Below are positions 11,701-20,490 of a stretch of DNA of 64,000 nt, piece after piece. This DNA comes from Crambe crambe. Taxonomy: Eukaryota > Porifera > Demospongiae > Poecilosclerida > Crambeidae. Where the stretch lies: the NCBI GenBank assembly GCA_963924555.1, contig OZ004594.1:6045563-6109562 (forward strand), written 5' to 3'. The translations under genes and the position numbers were made by a program. The notes beneath the pieces are model-generated. The model was not told the origin of the DNA. It saw only the letters and a list, made by a program, of their open reading frames with translations, and ran no database searches. Within the stretch, counting starts at the first letter, position 1. The number at the start of each line of letters is the position of its first letter.

Positions 11701-12657
11701 ATTTTTATATCCTGCTATAGCTAGCTAAGGTGAGTATAGACTAGGCTAGCTACAGTAAAGTTCACATTTTAGCGGCTGCGCTTTCTTGTATCTATGGAGA
11801 TTAAATGTTGTTTCCATGGACGACGGAGATTCTGCATCTCAAATTGAGTTTAGCCTTCCTCTCCAGCGATCTATAGATGCCTGTTCTTGTGCAGAGAGAT
11901 TTATAGAGTGGATATCAAAACATGATAATTTGTCATTAGCAAATAATTTTAACCCATAGTTTAACACTGTATTAAAAGAAAACTAACAGCTATGAGCTTA
12001 TTTGATAGACAAACTATTATGCTACTAAAAGATACCAAATACTTGACTTCTGAGTCCTGTTCAAATTGGTAAGCCTATAAAATCTTTAGCAACACATCCT
12101 ACACCAAAAAAACAGTTACTATACTCTTTAGTAAGAAACTTTACCTTCCAAGAGAATATCACTTGCACTCGTAGCTCTAGTCCCACAAAGTCTATACCTC
12201 TCTTCAGAAAATGTATTGTGAAAATAGGGCAAAATTTTCTATGGTTATAACGCAGATAAAATGTTTGAAAGTGTATTAGCATAAGCAATTTCCAATCCTT
12301 TTCCGTGTCCAATATCTATATGTGACCTAGTCCTCTGTCACAGAGGGTCAGGATCTGATTAGAGCCTGTTTAATGGTGCTCTGTAATAGAAAAGTTCAAT
12401 GAGGTAAATTCACTGGATTACTTCATGGGATCATAAACTATATGTCATAACTCCTGGGATCGTCCTCAGTATCAACAAACCTGCCCTTGCAATACTGCTT
12501 CCTCCTTTTGCAAGCCTCTTAGGAGATCTGGAAGAAGACAGATCTTACTACCAATAGCACCATCCAAGTAATCGTCCATCAGCTTATCGGGTACAGTATC
12601 GCTAACGAGTAAACTAGCTATTATAGCACGCGCAATATGCAATGTAAATGATTGCAA
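3243..12657 (-). CDS. RINT1: RINT1 (RAD50-interacting protein 1), Golgi/ER tethering factor
   Basis: RINT1 is the Dsl1/NRZ (ZW10-NAG-RINT1) tether subunit for Golgi-to-ER traffic, also tied to the G2/M checkpoint. Exons read on the minus strand: 12657-12481, 11460-11213, a weak one near 10830-10770, 8922-8750, 8643-8361, 8315-8202, about 8147-7902, 7610-7481, 6337-6144, 5981-5746, 4912-4722, 4157-4033 and 3447-3243. Family landmarks are seen in order: an N-terminal helical segment; the AYLTWLRQLQ block; LKWPLIG; PLPLEIMVLPLRKRFNYHF followed by the GNRQTN-like ENRKTND; PEWYLTQVSNWL; HLVDELLLFD; SETAWSLAYKD; LLFLELQVDLL; AYFNASNYIQTIL; and a C-terminal helix pair. Phases agree at nearly all junctions. 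The start at 12657 is the least certain part, because an upstream non-coding or short coding exon is possible, and the exon near 10.8 kb is tentative. Introns are short apart from those holding minisatellites and the 9.9-kb palindrome. Confidence 0.93.
4195..4440. repeat. minisatellite, ~37-bp unit
   Basis: Six or so copies of a 'catgcatgcatcatgatgtt' + 'ctattccccagca' unit in a RINT1 intron. It creates a spurious His/Met/Pro-rich open frame. Confidence 0.85.
4604..4715. repeat. short tandem repeat, ~33-bp unit
   Basis: Repeats of 'gctggattcatacatatgca' + 'tgtatccctgtat' immediately next to the RINT1 exon at 4722; a later copy is truncated. Confidence 0.8.
4935..5445. repeat. minisatellite, 33-bp unit, about 15 copies, with variant units
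   Basis: Tandem 33-bp units built on 'ggttcccccacccattatgg' + 'ccaggcagactat'. A variant unit carrying 'agaccacaggtagactat' is interspersed at three places. The unit is a multiple of three with no stop in several frames on both strands, so it opens 11-residue repeat ORFs (DYGSPTHYGQA on +, MGGGTIVCLAI-type on -). It lies inside a RINT1 intron between exons 5746 and 4912, so coding use is unlikely. Confidence 0.95.
6464..6491. repeat. (CATA)n microsatellite
   Basis: Seven tandem 'cata' units in a RINT1 intron. Confidence 0.9.
7688..7868. repeat. minisatellite, 31-bp unit, ~5-6 copies
   Basis: Near-identical copies of 'tgatgggtggggcaagagag' + 'tagctgggcta' in a RINT1 intron. Confidence 0.92.
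8702..8733. repeat. (TG)n microsatellite
   Basis: Uninterrupted TG dinucleotides between two RINT1 exons. Confidence 0.95.
8936..8952. repeat. poly-G tract next to a splice acceptor
   Basis: Sixteen or so consecutive G on the plus strand, so a poly-C polypyrimidine tract on the coding strand just 5' of the RINT1 acceptor at about 8923. Confidence 0.85.
9877..10210. mobile_element. long palindromic MITE flanked by TA (Tc1/mariner-type signature)
   Basis: The two halves are near-perfect reverse complements over about 150 bp: left 'gtagggatgaccattgctca' pairs with right 'tgagcaatggtcatccctac', and the match continues through 'gatcaagctttgttctgtat'. The arms begin agggaaaaa and end tttttccct and are flanked by TA on both sides (9875-9876 and 10211-10212). 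The right arm carries a small internal duplication ('tatctacccttgttta'). No coding capacity. It sits in a RINT1 intron. Confidence 0.88.
10960..11045. repeat. G-rich minisatellite, ~24-bp unit, 4 copies
   Basis: Copies of 'catgggggaggaggggg' + 'atttt' in a RINT1 intron. The G runs could form G-quadruplex on the plus strand. Confidence 0.9.
11614..11703. repeat. small inverted repeat (foldback), possible MITE
   Basis: Arms 11614-11634 and 11683-11703 match at 19 of 21 positions as reverse complements ('aatagttggaacatgggtg' versus its complement). There is a 48-bp GC-richer centre and no coding capacity. Confidence 0.75.
11818..11959 (+). other. short unassigned ORF, 47 codons
   Basis: ATG to TAG frame starting MDDGDSASQIEFSLPLQ, Cys-containing (ACSCAERF), antisense to the first long RINT1 intron. 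The composition looks more protein-like than the surrounding sequence, and the region upstream ('gcggctgcgctttcttg') is locally GC-rich. No family recognised. It may be a chance frame, a small gene, or a first exon. Confidence 0.2.
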
Positions 12658-13018
12658 ATAAACTCTACCAAAATTTAATAGCTAATTGTTGTTTCCTGCT
12701 CAAATTATTGGATAAGGGAGCAAGGGTGGGGGGCTTGGGGGCTAAGGCCCCCCAGAATTTTTGAATCGTATAGCTTATTAGAATGAAACTATGTATTGCC
12801 AAATGTTTAGTATTACATTAGATGAACTCATTTTGCAATTGTAAGTAAAGGAATGGTCAGTTTTGTTCTTGTGTACATGTAGTGTTTAATGGCCACTAAT
12901 TTGAGCTTGTACAGTACATGTTTTAGTACTAATTAATTGATTGTGCATGTACAGTACTGTTTGAATAGTGATAATTATAATCACCTCATATTACACCAGA
13001 AGCAATCTCAGAACACCT
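12658..13018. other. RINT1 upstream region
   Basis: Upstream of the RINT1 start. It contains a G/C-rich stretch ('agggtggggggcttgggggc') at about 12720 that resembles a repeat end. No gene seen. Confidence 0.4.
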
Positions 13019-13128
13019 TAGTCTGGTGAACCATCCCCGGCCACTTCCACAGCACTGGATGTATCTGCGTGCTGGTGATGCAATACATCCAGTGCTGCGG
13101 AAGTGGCCGGGGATGGTTCACCAGACTA
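13019..13128. mobile_element. foldback MITE, 110 bp, with 9-bp target duplication
   Basis: Near-perfect palindrome with termini 'tagtctggtgaaccatcccc' and its reverse complement; each arm is about 48 bp. The 9-bp direct repeat agaacacct flanks it at 13010-13018 and 13129-13137. A second copy of the same family lies at 45729-45850. A 9-bp duplication is what MULE/Mutator-type transposases make; an 8-bp hAT reading is also possible. Confidence 0.92.
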
Positions 13129-13957
13129 AGAACACCTGAGATTCAAAATTCCCCCTAGATAATGCAGTTAGCCCCCCCAGTTGAAAAAACTTATCTACAC
13201 CCTTGGGAGGGAGGCTATTTTTTATACTAGTGCTATATCTAGCAATAATATTTGAAGCAAGTGAGCTTTTAGACTCCGACTTGTACCCCCTTAAATTTTT
13301 GCTATTGGAGGTTCCAACCAAGCAGCTACAATCTTAGGAAGGTGTAATATGTCACATACAACTGACAATCAGCTTGCTTAGCAGATAATAATAAACGAGT
13401 AGGCCTAGGTATGCAGTGGCCAAATCAGTTGACAATGAACGTTGGCCTAATGGACAAGCACCATAGAAACCTTATGTAAATCCACCGCATGCATTATCTT
13501 AGCCTCGTGCCCCAGGCCTTTTTTTTTCTTTCACAGGTTTTTTATAGGTGTGACTGCTGCAGTTCTTGACATATCATGTAGCTTTTGTAGCCTCGTTCCC
13601 AGGCCTTCCTCTCTCACTTGAAGTCTTTCCAGAAGAAAAAGACTCAATTCCCACCTCATGAATACCCCGTACAGCTACAGTATCTACTGGCAGCATAGAT
13701 ATATGAGCCGTACCGGTGTCATAAAGTTTTGGGGACCCCGTAGTTTTAGGGACCCCCCATCCCTAAATCTACCGTAGATATGGGGACTCCCACATAGATA
13801 TAGGGACCCCATCCCAAATGTATGTTTATACAAGATATCTCATCCACAAATCTACATAGACATCAGTAATAGTTAAATCCACACCTTTTAACACTTTTAT
13901 ATTAGATCTTGGCCTTAGGGTGGCTGCTCAAAGTATGGTAGCTGAGTCTAACTCATT

Positions 13958-14000
13958 ATTATTATTATTATTAGTAGTAGTAGTAGTAGTAGTAGTAGTA
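13958..14000. repeat. (ATT)n/(AGT)n microsatellite
   Basis: ATT repeats pass into AGT repeats. The AGT tract resumes at 14495-14512 on the other side of the inserted element. Confidence 0.9.
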
Positions 14001-14495
14001 CAGGCTCGTAGCCAGAGTTTTGCAAGGGGGGGTTCTAAAATATCTGCGCAGTAGCGTGGAAAAATTTTTGGCATAACCACGCCCATTTTCGTATAATCAC
14101 ACCCTCTTTTGATAAAAACAATGACTTAGCTAGCAGCTGCAATGCAGGATATGAAGGTAGGGAAAGTATGAAGATGAGTAGATGATGAAGATGGTACAAC
14201 TTCTTCACAATCTGCTAGCTAGCTATACCTGTACAGTTTTTACAGCAAGATTTATACTTTATAGTCATAGTCTCAGGCACTAAGCCACTAACTGCTCAGT
14301 AGGGCTGAGTTATAAGTAAAAATGACCTTTTCTGGACGAAAATAGCTAATAAGTCTCACTTGTTTCTCTCTCGCTTAGAGTGATTACACGAACGAACCCG
14401 AGTACGTGCATAGCACGCGCTCGCGCTTAAAATTTTTATTCATTTTGAAAAGGTGGTTCGACCGAACCACCCGAACCACCCCTGGTTACGCCCAT
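14001..14495. mobile_element. third-level insertion inside the AGT microsatellite
   Basis: Sequence between the two halves of an AGT repeat, starting 'caggctcgtagccagag' and ending 'cccctggttacgcccatg'. Both ends show the 'gtagccag...'/'...ctggttac' pattern as rough inverted repeats, with G-rich (caaggggggg) and C-rich (accacccgaaccacccc) subtermini. No coding frame. Probably a small non-autonomous DNA element; the target duplication cannot be read because the target is itself a repeat. Confidence 0.65.
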
Positions 14496-14513
14496 GTAGT
14501 AGTAGTAGTAGTG

Positions 14514-14625
14514 CTATTTGGATAAAATAGGGTTCTGAAATAGTCCATGCATGGTTGCCAAAATTGTGCGAGCGAAGCAAGTACAATTTGGCAACCAAAG
14601 GGCAATTTCAGAACCAAAATAGCAC
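14514..14625. repeat. hairpin-forming inverted repeat
   Basis: 'ggttgccaaaattgt' pairs with 'acaatttggcaacc' around a 15-20 bp centre. Outer arms 'aaaatagggttctgaaat' and 'atttcagaaccaaaatag' also pair. Part of the 1.57-kb element. Confidence 0.8.
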
Positions 14626-15387
14626 AACTAACCCACCTATCATAGGCTAATAGTTATACAAATAGCCAAAGCCAAAGCTCTTCAAATAGCCAACACTATT
14701 TCAAGCAAGTAGCCCACAATAACTGCATCATGATAACTGAGGTATTATGGAGGCGAGCCAATAACTGCATCACTAGCTACCAAGGATTTCCAAAAGTACT
14801 GAACAATCGCACTCTCTGATATAAAAGCTGCAAGAGCTGGGGGTCCCTAGACATAGGTGTAGTGCTGGGGCAGGTCAGGCATTTATACAAGCCAACATAT
14901 CTTCCACATCCTGATGGCCTCACTTCAGGGAGAGTCTAGCTACAACATTAATGCAGTTTGCATAACTTCAGTAATTGGTAATTTTGATAGCTACCGACAC
15001 CTCCAGATTCTTCATACCACTCAGGTTACAGTTAATGGGGGAGAGCCTAGCTGACCAGTGGGAGTATTTGCCTGACCAATGCACAAAACACTGCTAGTTA
15101 CACCTCCGCTAGTCTGCTAGACAAAACAGGCTGGGGTCCCCATATCTACATAGGGGTCCCCAAATCTACCGTAGATATGGGGACGGGGGTCCCCATATCT
15201 ACGTAGATTTAGGGACGGGGATCCCCATATCTGCATAGATTTGGGGACGGGGATCCCTAAAATAGGGGGTCCCCGAAACTTTATGACACCGGGATTGGAA
15301 ACGTAATACTTTTGAAATTAATATTAGGCGCGTTTCGCTATTAACTCGGTAGTGCAGGAAATTAACCCCCTACTCACCGTATAACCA

Positions 15388-16749
15388 ATGGCGCGTAAGG
15401 CGCGGGACCGGCAGCAGGACTTGCAGCAAGCTAGAGAACTGGATTCGTGGATGCTAAAGTCCCTGTGTACAGTAGGTATGATAGCATGATAGCTATAGGC
15501 TAGCTATAATTAGCCTAATAGCTAAGTAACCGCCTGACTTGTTCAAGGTATGTTCAAGGACTGTGGTTTTTATACTGTCAACGTTTTTGAGAGTCTTGTT
15601 GGGTTTCAAACACATGTATCTATGTACGTTTAAATTTGCTGTATGATTGAATTAGTGCAATACAAGGGTTACATTCTTTCCAAACCTCTGAGCTTATTAT
15701 TATTATTTCTAGCTAGCTAGATATTGTGCTAAAATTAGAATGCAATACAAGCTAGGTACCTAATAGTAAATAATTTAATCTTATAGATCATGGCAGCCAG
15801 TACCCCAATGATTGAAAGGGTCATTAAAGCAGCTGGGAAGAATGAAATAATGTCCCTTTTAATTGCAAGTAGCAACAAAAAAGTTGTGGACAAATTATTT
15901 TGTGAATTAATTTCTGCTATCAAGACATGTATAATGGAGTTGGGAAGAGTAAGTATGGCACATGCAAGAGAAAGGGCTATAAAAAAATTTCATCAGCTCA
16001 GACTGAACACGCTACCTGAAATATGGAACAAAAGCTTAGCTGAGCTTGAAATTACAAGCACTCCAGTGTTACTTCAATCAATTAACAGACTAATTTTTAA
16101 TGAAATCCTAACTGAACATTTTTCCACTAATCATGCATCATCGGCTATGTCATCAAGACCATTATCAGTGCATATGTCTTCGGAAGAAGAAAATGCTATT
16201 AGATATGCAAGTGGATTTGTCACAATGCGATTGAAGAAAATTTACGAACAGGAACATACCAACAAAGCCAGGCAGTTTGTAGAATGCCTCGCTAACATGT
16301 CAGTTGAGGGTGATGGAAGTAATTTTTATGAATATACTAAAATTTGGATAAGTACTATAAACCGAGGTGGCCTATTTGAAATCAATGACAGCTGTTTCCT
16401 CTTTTTTCGTGCTCTTGAGCTTAAAATACAAGAGTGTCTTCCTCATCATCTAAAAGGTGGAACCATGTCAAAGGAGCAACTTTTCACCCTCATCATGGAT
16501 GATGAAGATGTCAATTTTCTCTGGTCAATGCTTTCCATAAACATCGATTCCAAGTATTCTGATGATCTTTTACGCACAATAGTGGAAAAGTGGGTCACTC
16601 TTAGAGGATTCACCATAACATCTTCTTGGTTACAAGAATATAAGGATATTAAAGCAAAGCAAGTAAGTAAGAAAAAAGCATTGAGAAAGGAATTAGCCAA
16701 AAAAAAGTCCAAGAAAGGATCAACAGACTTGGACTCCAGTGATGATTAA
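15388..16749 (+). CDS. uncharacterised companion protein of the P-like transposon
   Basis: Two exons: 15388-15471 (MARKARDRQQDLQQARELD...) with donor GTAGGT, then 15787-16749 after acceptor 'cttatag'. Joined in phase 0 they give about 348 residues; without exon 1 the downstream ATG at 15790 gives 319. The protein is mostly alpha-helical by composition. Its central part (exon-2 residues about 125-265) has a patterned region: ENAIRYASGFV, then EYTKIWISTINRGGLFEIND, CFLFFRALELK, MDDEDVNFLWSML, and WVTLRGFTITSSWLQEYK. The C-terminus is a Lys-rich basic tail followed by an acidic Asp/Ser end. No catalytic motif, signal peptide or TM is visible. It is in the same element as the transposase and ends 31 bp from the transposase stop on the opposite strand, so a role in transposition, DNA targeting or regulation is inferred only from position. 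I do not recognise the family. Confidence 0.75.
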
Positions 16750-16779
16750 CAAAATATGTATTGTAGCTAGCTATATCAG

Positions 16780-17109
16780 TCATTTATTATCTTGATTATT
16801 CAACTTTTTTGCTTGTCTTCGTCTCTTTGGAAGAGGTGTATCATCAATCACCTCCTTGTTGTGCAAGAGCCGTCTTTTCCGACTACTATTACCTCTAACA
16901 GGTAGCAGAGAAACAGATCCTTGTACTCTTAGAGATTGAGTAGACTCAAGGCATGCCTGTACAGATGGATTTTCAGAGCGGCCACCTCTTCCACGAACTT
17001 GGCCAAAGAAATTCTCTAAGGGGTCTTGTGAAAAACATTCACTGAGAATATACTTCTCTGGATATCCAGGAAGAGAGAGCAGATATTTAGATACTTCAAC
17101 GAATGATTT

Positions 17110-17179
<70 letters not shown>

Positions 17180-19498
17180 ATGAGTGTGTATGCATGCATG
17201 CTATCTGCAAAATGTACCTGTTATTCGTAGGCCTTCTAGAGTTTCTGTGCTGAGACACATAGTTGCTTTGTAACCATCTGATACTTCAGAATTAGACTCA
17301 ATGCTATCTTCCCATTCCTTCAAGTAGTCCAGAAAATCCTCCTTGAGCCACTACAAAAATACCACTTTGCCATCCATTAATTACAATATTAAATTGCAGT
17401 ACAGTACCTTAAATCTCTCGTCTGAAGTGTCAGTATAAGGTTTTAAATTTGGTTTCCTCCTCTTGATGTACTCCAGTTTGTTCCGACCATTTAAACAATC
17501 AAATAATTTGTCAAATATGCGCACAAAGCGCTCAGTCTCAGATGTCTTTGGATCACCATAGAATTTAAGTGCATTCCCAACACTCTCACTCAATACCTAC
17601 AATTAGAATTCACTCATTGTATTCTACACCCTATTTAAACATTTGTAGCTTATACCTGCACAGCAAGATCCACCCGCATCCTTGAGTATAACGTGAGTTT
17701 GATATGCTCTAGTGACAGCTTTGGCAATAGATATAGGCCATGTGATCTGTTCCCCATTGCAATCTTTGCATGATACAGCTTACACAGGTGTTGCCAACTG
17801 ATTTCCTTTCCATTGATCTAAAAATTATGCATGTGATTTACTTGCACTATATTGCTAACTGCTTTCTTACCCACAGGTTGCGTGTATTGCCATGGCCTGA
17901 AGAGTGAGACCAGCAATTTCTTGTCGTTTTGAGCAAGTGAGGTACATCAGACATGAAATAAACATATCTCTCATCGGAGGCATATGGATTCTTGGTTTTA
18001 TAACACAAGCCATCATCTTTGTCACTCTGGTGCATGCGAAAGAATTTTCTGTTCGGTGATGCACCGTCAGCAGTCACTACGATTACTTTAAATCCACATT
18101 TTTCAAGTCTTTCAATAGCTTCCCATACTATTAAAAAAAGGTAATCACTTTTGATTGTAGTGGTTGCAAAAGTTGCATATGGGAAATGTAGGTGGAAAAA
18201 AATGCCACGAATCATTAGTGTCAGTACATGGGTAGCAACATGTGGTGTTTTTTCATTACCAATATCTCTCTCCAATTGATCAAGATGATCACCAATATCT
18301 CCCATGTTGACAAAACCTATCACTTTCGTCTGATGTTTGTTGTACACGAGGCTTTCCTTCACCTTCATCTCATCCAAAACCAATGTCACATGTCTCTTCC
18401 ACTCAGGTAATTCGGATAATTTTGCCTCTTCCTCCAACATTTGGTCAACTTCTTCAGAAAATCCTGGTGCACTCTTGATATAATGGGTGTAATCACGCAA
18501 GGTTCTTTCCGATGGAAGCTTGACCATGCCTGATGTTCGTAATGCATGATATGCTGCTGTGGATAGGAATTTCAGATTGAGGCACCATCTCACCATCATC
18601 GGGTGCCAACGCATCTGACGAGAATTCGTCAATCTGGCCACCTTCAATTGTTCTTCCCAAAATAGCCTGCGAAATGATCCTTTCGGATATATATCATTAA
18701 TTTTGTGTTTATTTTCTTCCATTATATTGTGGAGGTCAGAGTGTAATTCTTGATCCACAATAACACTATTTCTTTCATACGATTGTTTTATTTTCTTTCT
18801 TAGCCTCTTGAGATTGTATTTTGAATTACTAGCTTTAGATTGAAGATTTTTCAACTTTTTCAACTTTTCTGCTGAACTAAGGTAACGATTGTTGCAATAT
18901 TTAGATTTTGTTTTCTTTTTTTTAAGAATCGACTATACATCGATCTTAAATTTGATCGGAATTTCTGACAAATATTGCATTTACCATCACCCACAATTAA
19001 TGTACAATCTGTAGTTCGAACTGTTGAGTTAAATACTTTACCGTTATACCAAACAGAGAACCCTTGAATCACCTCTGCTACCAGCGATCCGGCACTTGTT
19101 CTTATTTTGCCTTCATAAGTTGGGGACAAGATCATATCAATGAATTTCTTGTCTGGATTTCCTGGGCATAATTTTGAATTACTGAGAATGTGCGTAACAT
19201 TTACTATTAATTCTTTTTTGTTGAGAAGCTTGGGTAGTGCCAACATTGTGTGGTTGATTTGTCGTCCATGAATGCATATCTCCCATGAAAAATCATTATG
19301 AATCGTGAGCTCATATGCATTGGATGATTTGCAACGAAAAGACATACTACCTTTCGATTGATCAGTTAAATCAACCCATCCATCTATATCTTCCCTTACT
19401 GCCAGGTATAATTGGTTCATGTCTAATTGTGCCCTCTTAGCAGCCTGTTTCTTCCTCTCTCCATTCTTGAAATGAGTAAATCTTTTCTTCCGAGGCAT
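16780..19498 (-). CDS. P-element/THAP9-like transposase, with a -1 frame change
   Basis: DNA-mediated transposase of the P superfamily. Minus-strand exons: 19498-17871 (containing the frame change), 17817-17656, 17596-17408, 17350-17218 and 17111-16780. Family marks: the Cys pair CNIC and the RYLSSAEKLKKLKN coiled start; LVLDEMKVKESLVYNKHQTKVIGFVN (first Asp of the RNase H-like core); VIVVTADGASPNRKFF (second Asp); VYFMSDVPHLLKTTRN (third acidic block); and near the C-terminus LSECFSQDPLENFFGQVRG then GGRSENPSV. No N-terminal THAP zinc finger is visible before the MPRKKRF start. The 0 frame runs to a stop at about 18860, but the conserved protein continues in the -1 frame after a run of eight T (A in mRNA) at 18916-18923. 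This is either a one-base deletion, a homopolymer sequencing error, or a programmed shift at the A-AAA-AAA heptamer there. Confidence 0.88.
17115..17179. repeat. (TG)n(AG)n compound microsatellite
   Basis: About 40 bp of TG then about 22 bp of AG, in the last intron of the transposase. On the coding strand the TC/AC run forms the polypyrimidine-like stretch before the acceptor. Confidence 0.95.
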
Positions 19499-20190
19499 TC
19501 TGCATGCATGTTACAGTACCATGTCAGCTAGTGCTACACTTTGTGATATAGCTATATTCATCACAAAGTGTATAGCTATTAATTTGGTTTGGGAATGTGG
19601 GACTCAATATTATGCCTTAAGCTATAGAGCTATAGTGTAGCTAGCTGTAACTTTATCCCTGCATAAGTCGGATGCTAAACAGCTTGCATTCAGCAAAATA
19701 GCACATTTAGTTACTTTAATAGGTAAGCAATTGCTGCTAATCAGAAAACAAGTCCTATCCTTTAACACACAGTTGCTTATGGTACACAAAATTGAGCCTT
19801 TGAATTACAAAGATGAGGGCAGTAGATATAAACTATTCATTATTTAATTCTAGTGACAATGGATTTAGTTGCACATTTGGTAGCTTTACATTATCCACTA
19901 TATGCTAACTCTGCATTATATAGCACTTACTTGCAAATGGTACACAAGATAGATTCAGGCAAGGAGCTGAGAGTGTTTCTTATAAATTTCTCCCCTAAAG
20001 AGATTTGAACGAATTCTGTTTGGGCTAAACTGTAGTACCGTTCTCGCGGCTTGTTTTACAATAGTCGCAAAGATTTTCTGATATGTTTGCGGTCCTTTGT
20101 ACTCGGGAAGACAGTAACTCATGCGCGTAACTAAGGTGAAACGAGCCTGTACTTCAATAATTATACTAGCCCTACGGGCGCACGTGACCC
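19499..20190. other. right non-coding part of the P-like element
   Basis: Upstream of the transposase start, so it should hold its promoter. No other gene seen. Confidence 0.5.
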
Positions 20191-20303
20191 CGTTTCCAAT
20201 CCCGGTACGGTTCATATATCTATGCTGGCAGCTACACTGGCAGTCGTGTCTTCAGTCAGCTTCAGTGGAGAAGAGTTTATATCAATGCACGAAGAGTTGT
20301 TAG

Positions 20304-20372
20304 TCTGGCGTCGCCAGCCCAGTTTTTGGGGGGAAGGGGAAGAAAGCTGGGAGCTGGCGACGCCTGATCTGA
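20304..20372. repeat. small GC-rich inverted repeat (MITE-like)
   Basis: 'ggcgtcgccagc' at about 20308 is the exact complement of 'gctggcgacgcc' at about 20362, with further CCAG/CTGG pairing and a G-rich centre. Lies in the V-ATPase subunit H upstream region. Confidence 0.75.
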
Positions 20373-20423
20373 AGCGTGAGGGTGGGCGGGGCTGATTGTG
20401 TCTGGTACAGATCGTCAAAGCGA

Positions 20424-20447
20424 TCATGTGACTTTTCGTCACATGAC
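20424..20447 (+). promoter_or_regulatory. paired CLEAR-like E-boxes upstream of V-ATPase subunit H
   Basis: TCATGTGAC (20424-20432) and GTCACATGAC (20438-20447) stand 5 bp apart and 43 bp before the ATG. The second differs by one base from the CLEAR consensus GTCACGTGAC bound by MITF/TFE factors, which drive V-ATPase and lysosome genes in vertebrates and flies. Function here is inferred. Confidence 0.5.
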
Positions 20448-20490
20448 ACTACTGTGAACTAGTACAGTCAGATCCGTGGCAGTTAGGGAC

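Larger units (their letters stand above)
13717..15288. mobile_element. 1.57-kb non-autonomous DNA transposon nested in the P-like left TIR
   Basis: Ends are inverted repeats: tgtcataaagttttggggac at the left and the complement of tgtcataaagtttcggggac at the right, continuing through 'tagttttaggga'/'tattttaggga'. It is flanked by CCGG on both sides (13713-13716 and 15289-15292), which may be a 4-bp target duplication or part of the palindromic end. Subterminal regions hold repeated near-palindromes of the form 'ggggtccccatatctacgta' + 'gatttaggga' (three or four at 15124-15260, two at 13740-13815). No transposase frame inside. Confidence 0.87.
13691..20227. mobile_element. P-element/THAP9-like DNA transposon with two genes, interrupted in its left end
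   Basis: Terminal inverted repeats: right end (read inward on the minus strand) 'cagcatagatatatgaaccg', then 'taccgggattggaaacg' (20227-20191). The left end has 'cagcatagatatatgagccg' + 'taccgg' at 13691-13716 and continues with 'gggattggaaacg' at 15291-15303 after the nested insertion. If the insertion is removed, the two TIRs agree for about 37 bp with one mismatch. Inside are a minus-strand P-type transposase gene (16780-19498) and a plus-strand companion gene (15388-16749), tail to tail. The exact outer limit is unsure; the 8-bp direct repeat cagctaca at 13672-13679 and 20229-20236 is a candidate target duplication that does not abut both TIRs. The element ends about 265 bp upstream of the V-ATPase subunit H start codon. 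Confidence 0.85.

Noticed and set aside
16446-16712. 88-aa minus-strand ORF
   Set aside because: Shadow of the companion protein gene on the plus strand.
13672-20236. cagctaca direct repeats as the definite 8-bp target duplication of the P-like element
   Set aside because: They are 8 bp as expected, but the left one is separated from the TIR by about 11 bases while the right one nearly abuts it; kept only as a candidate.
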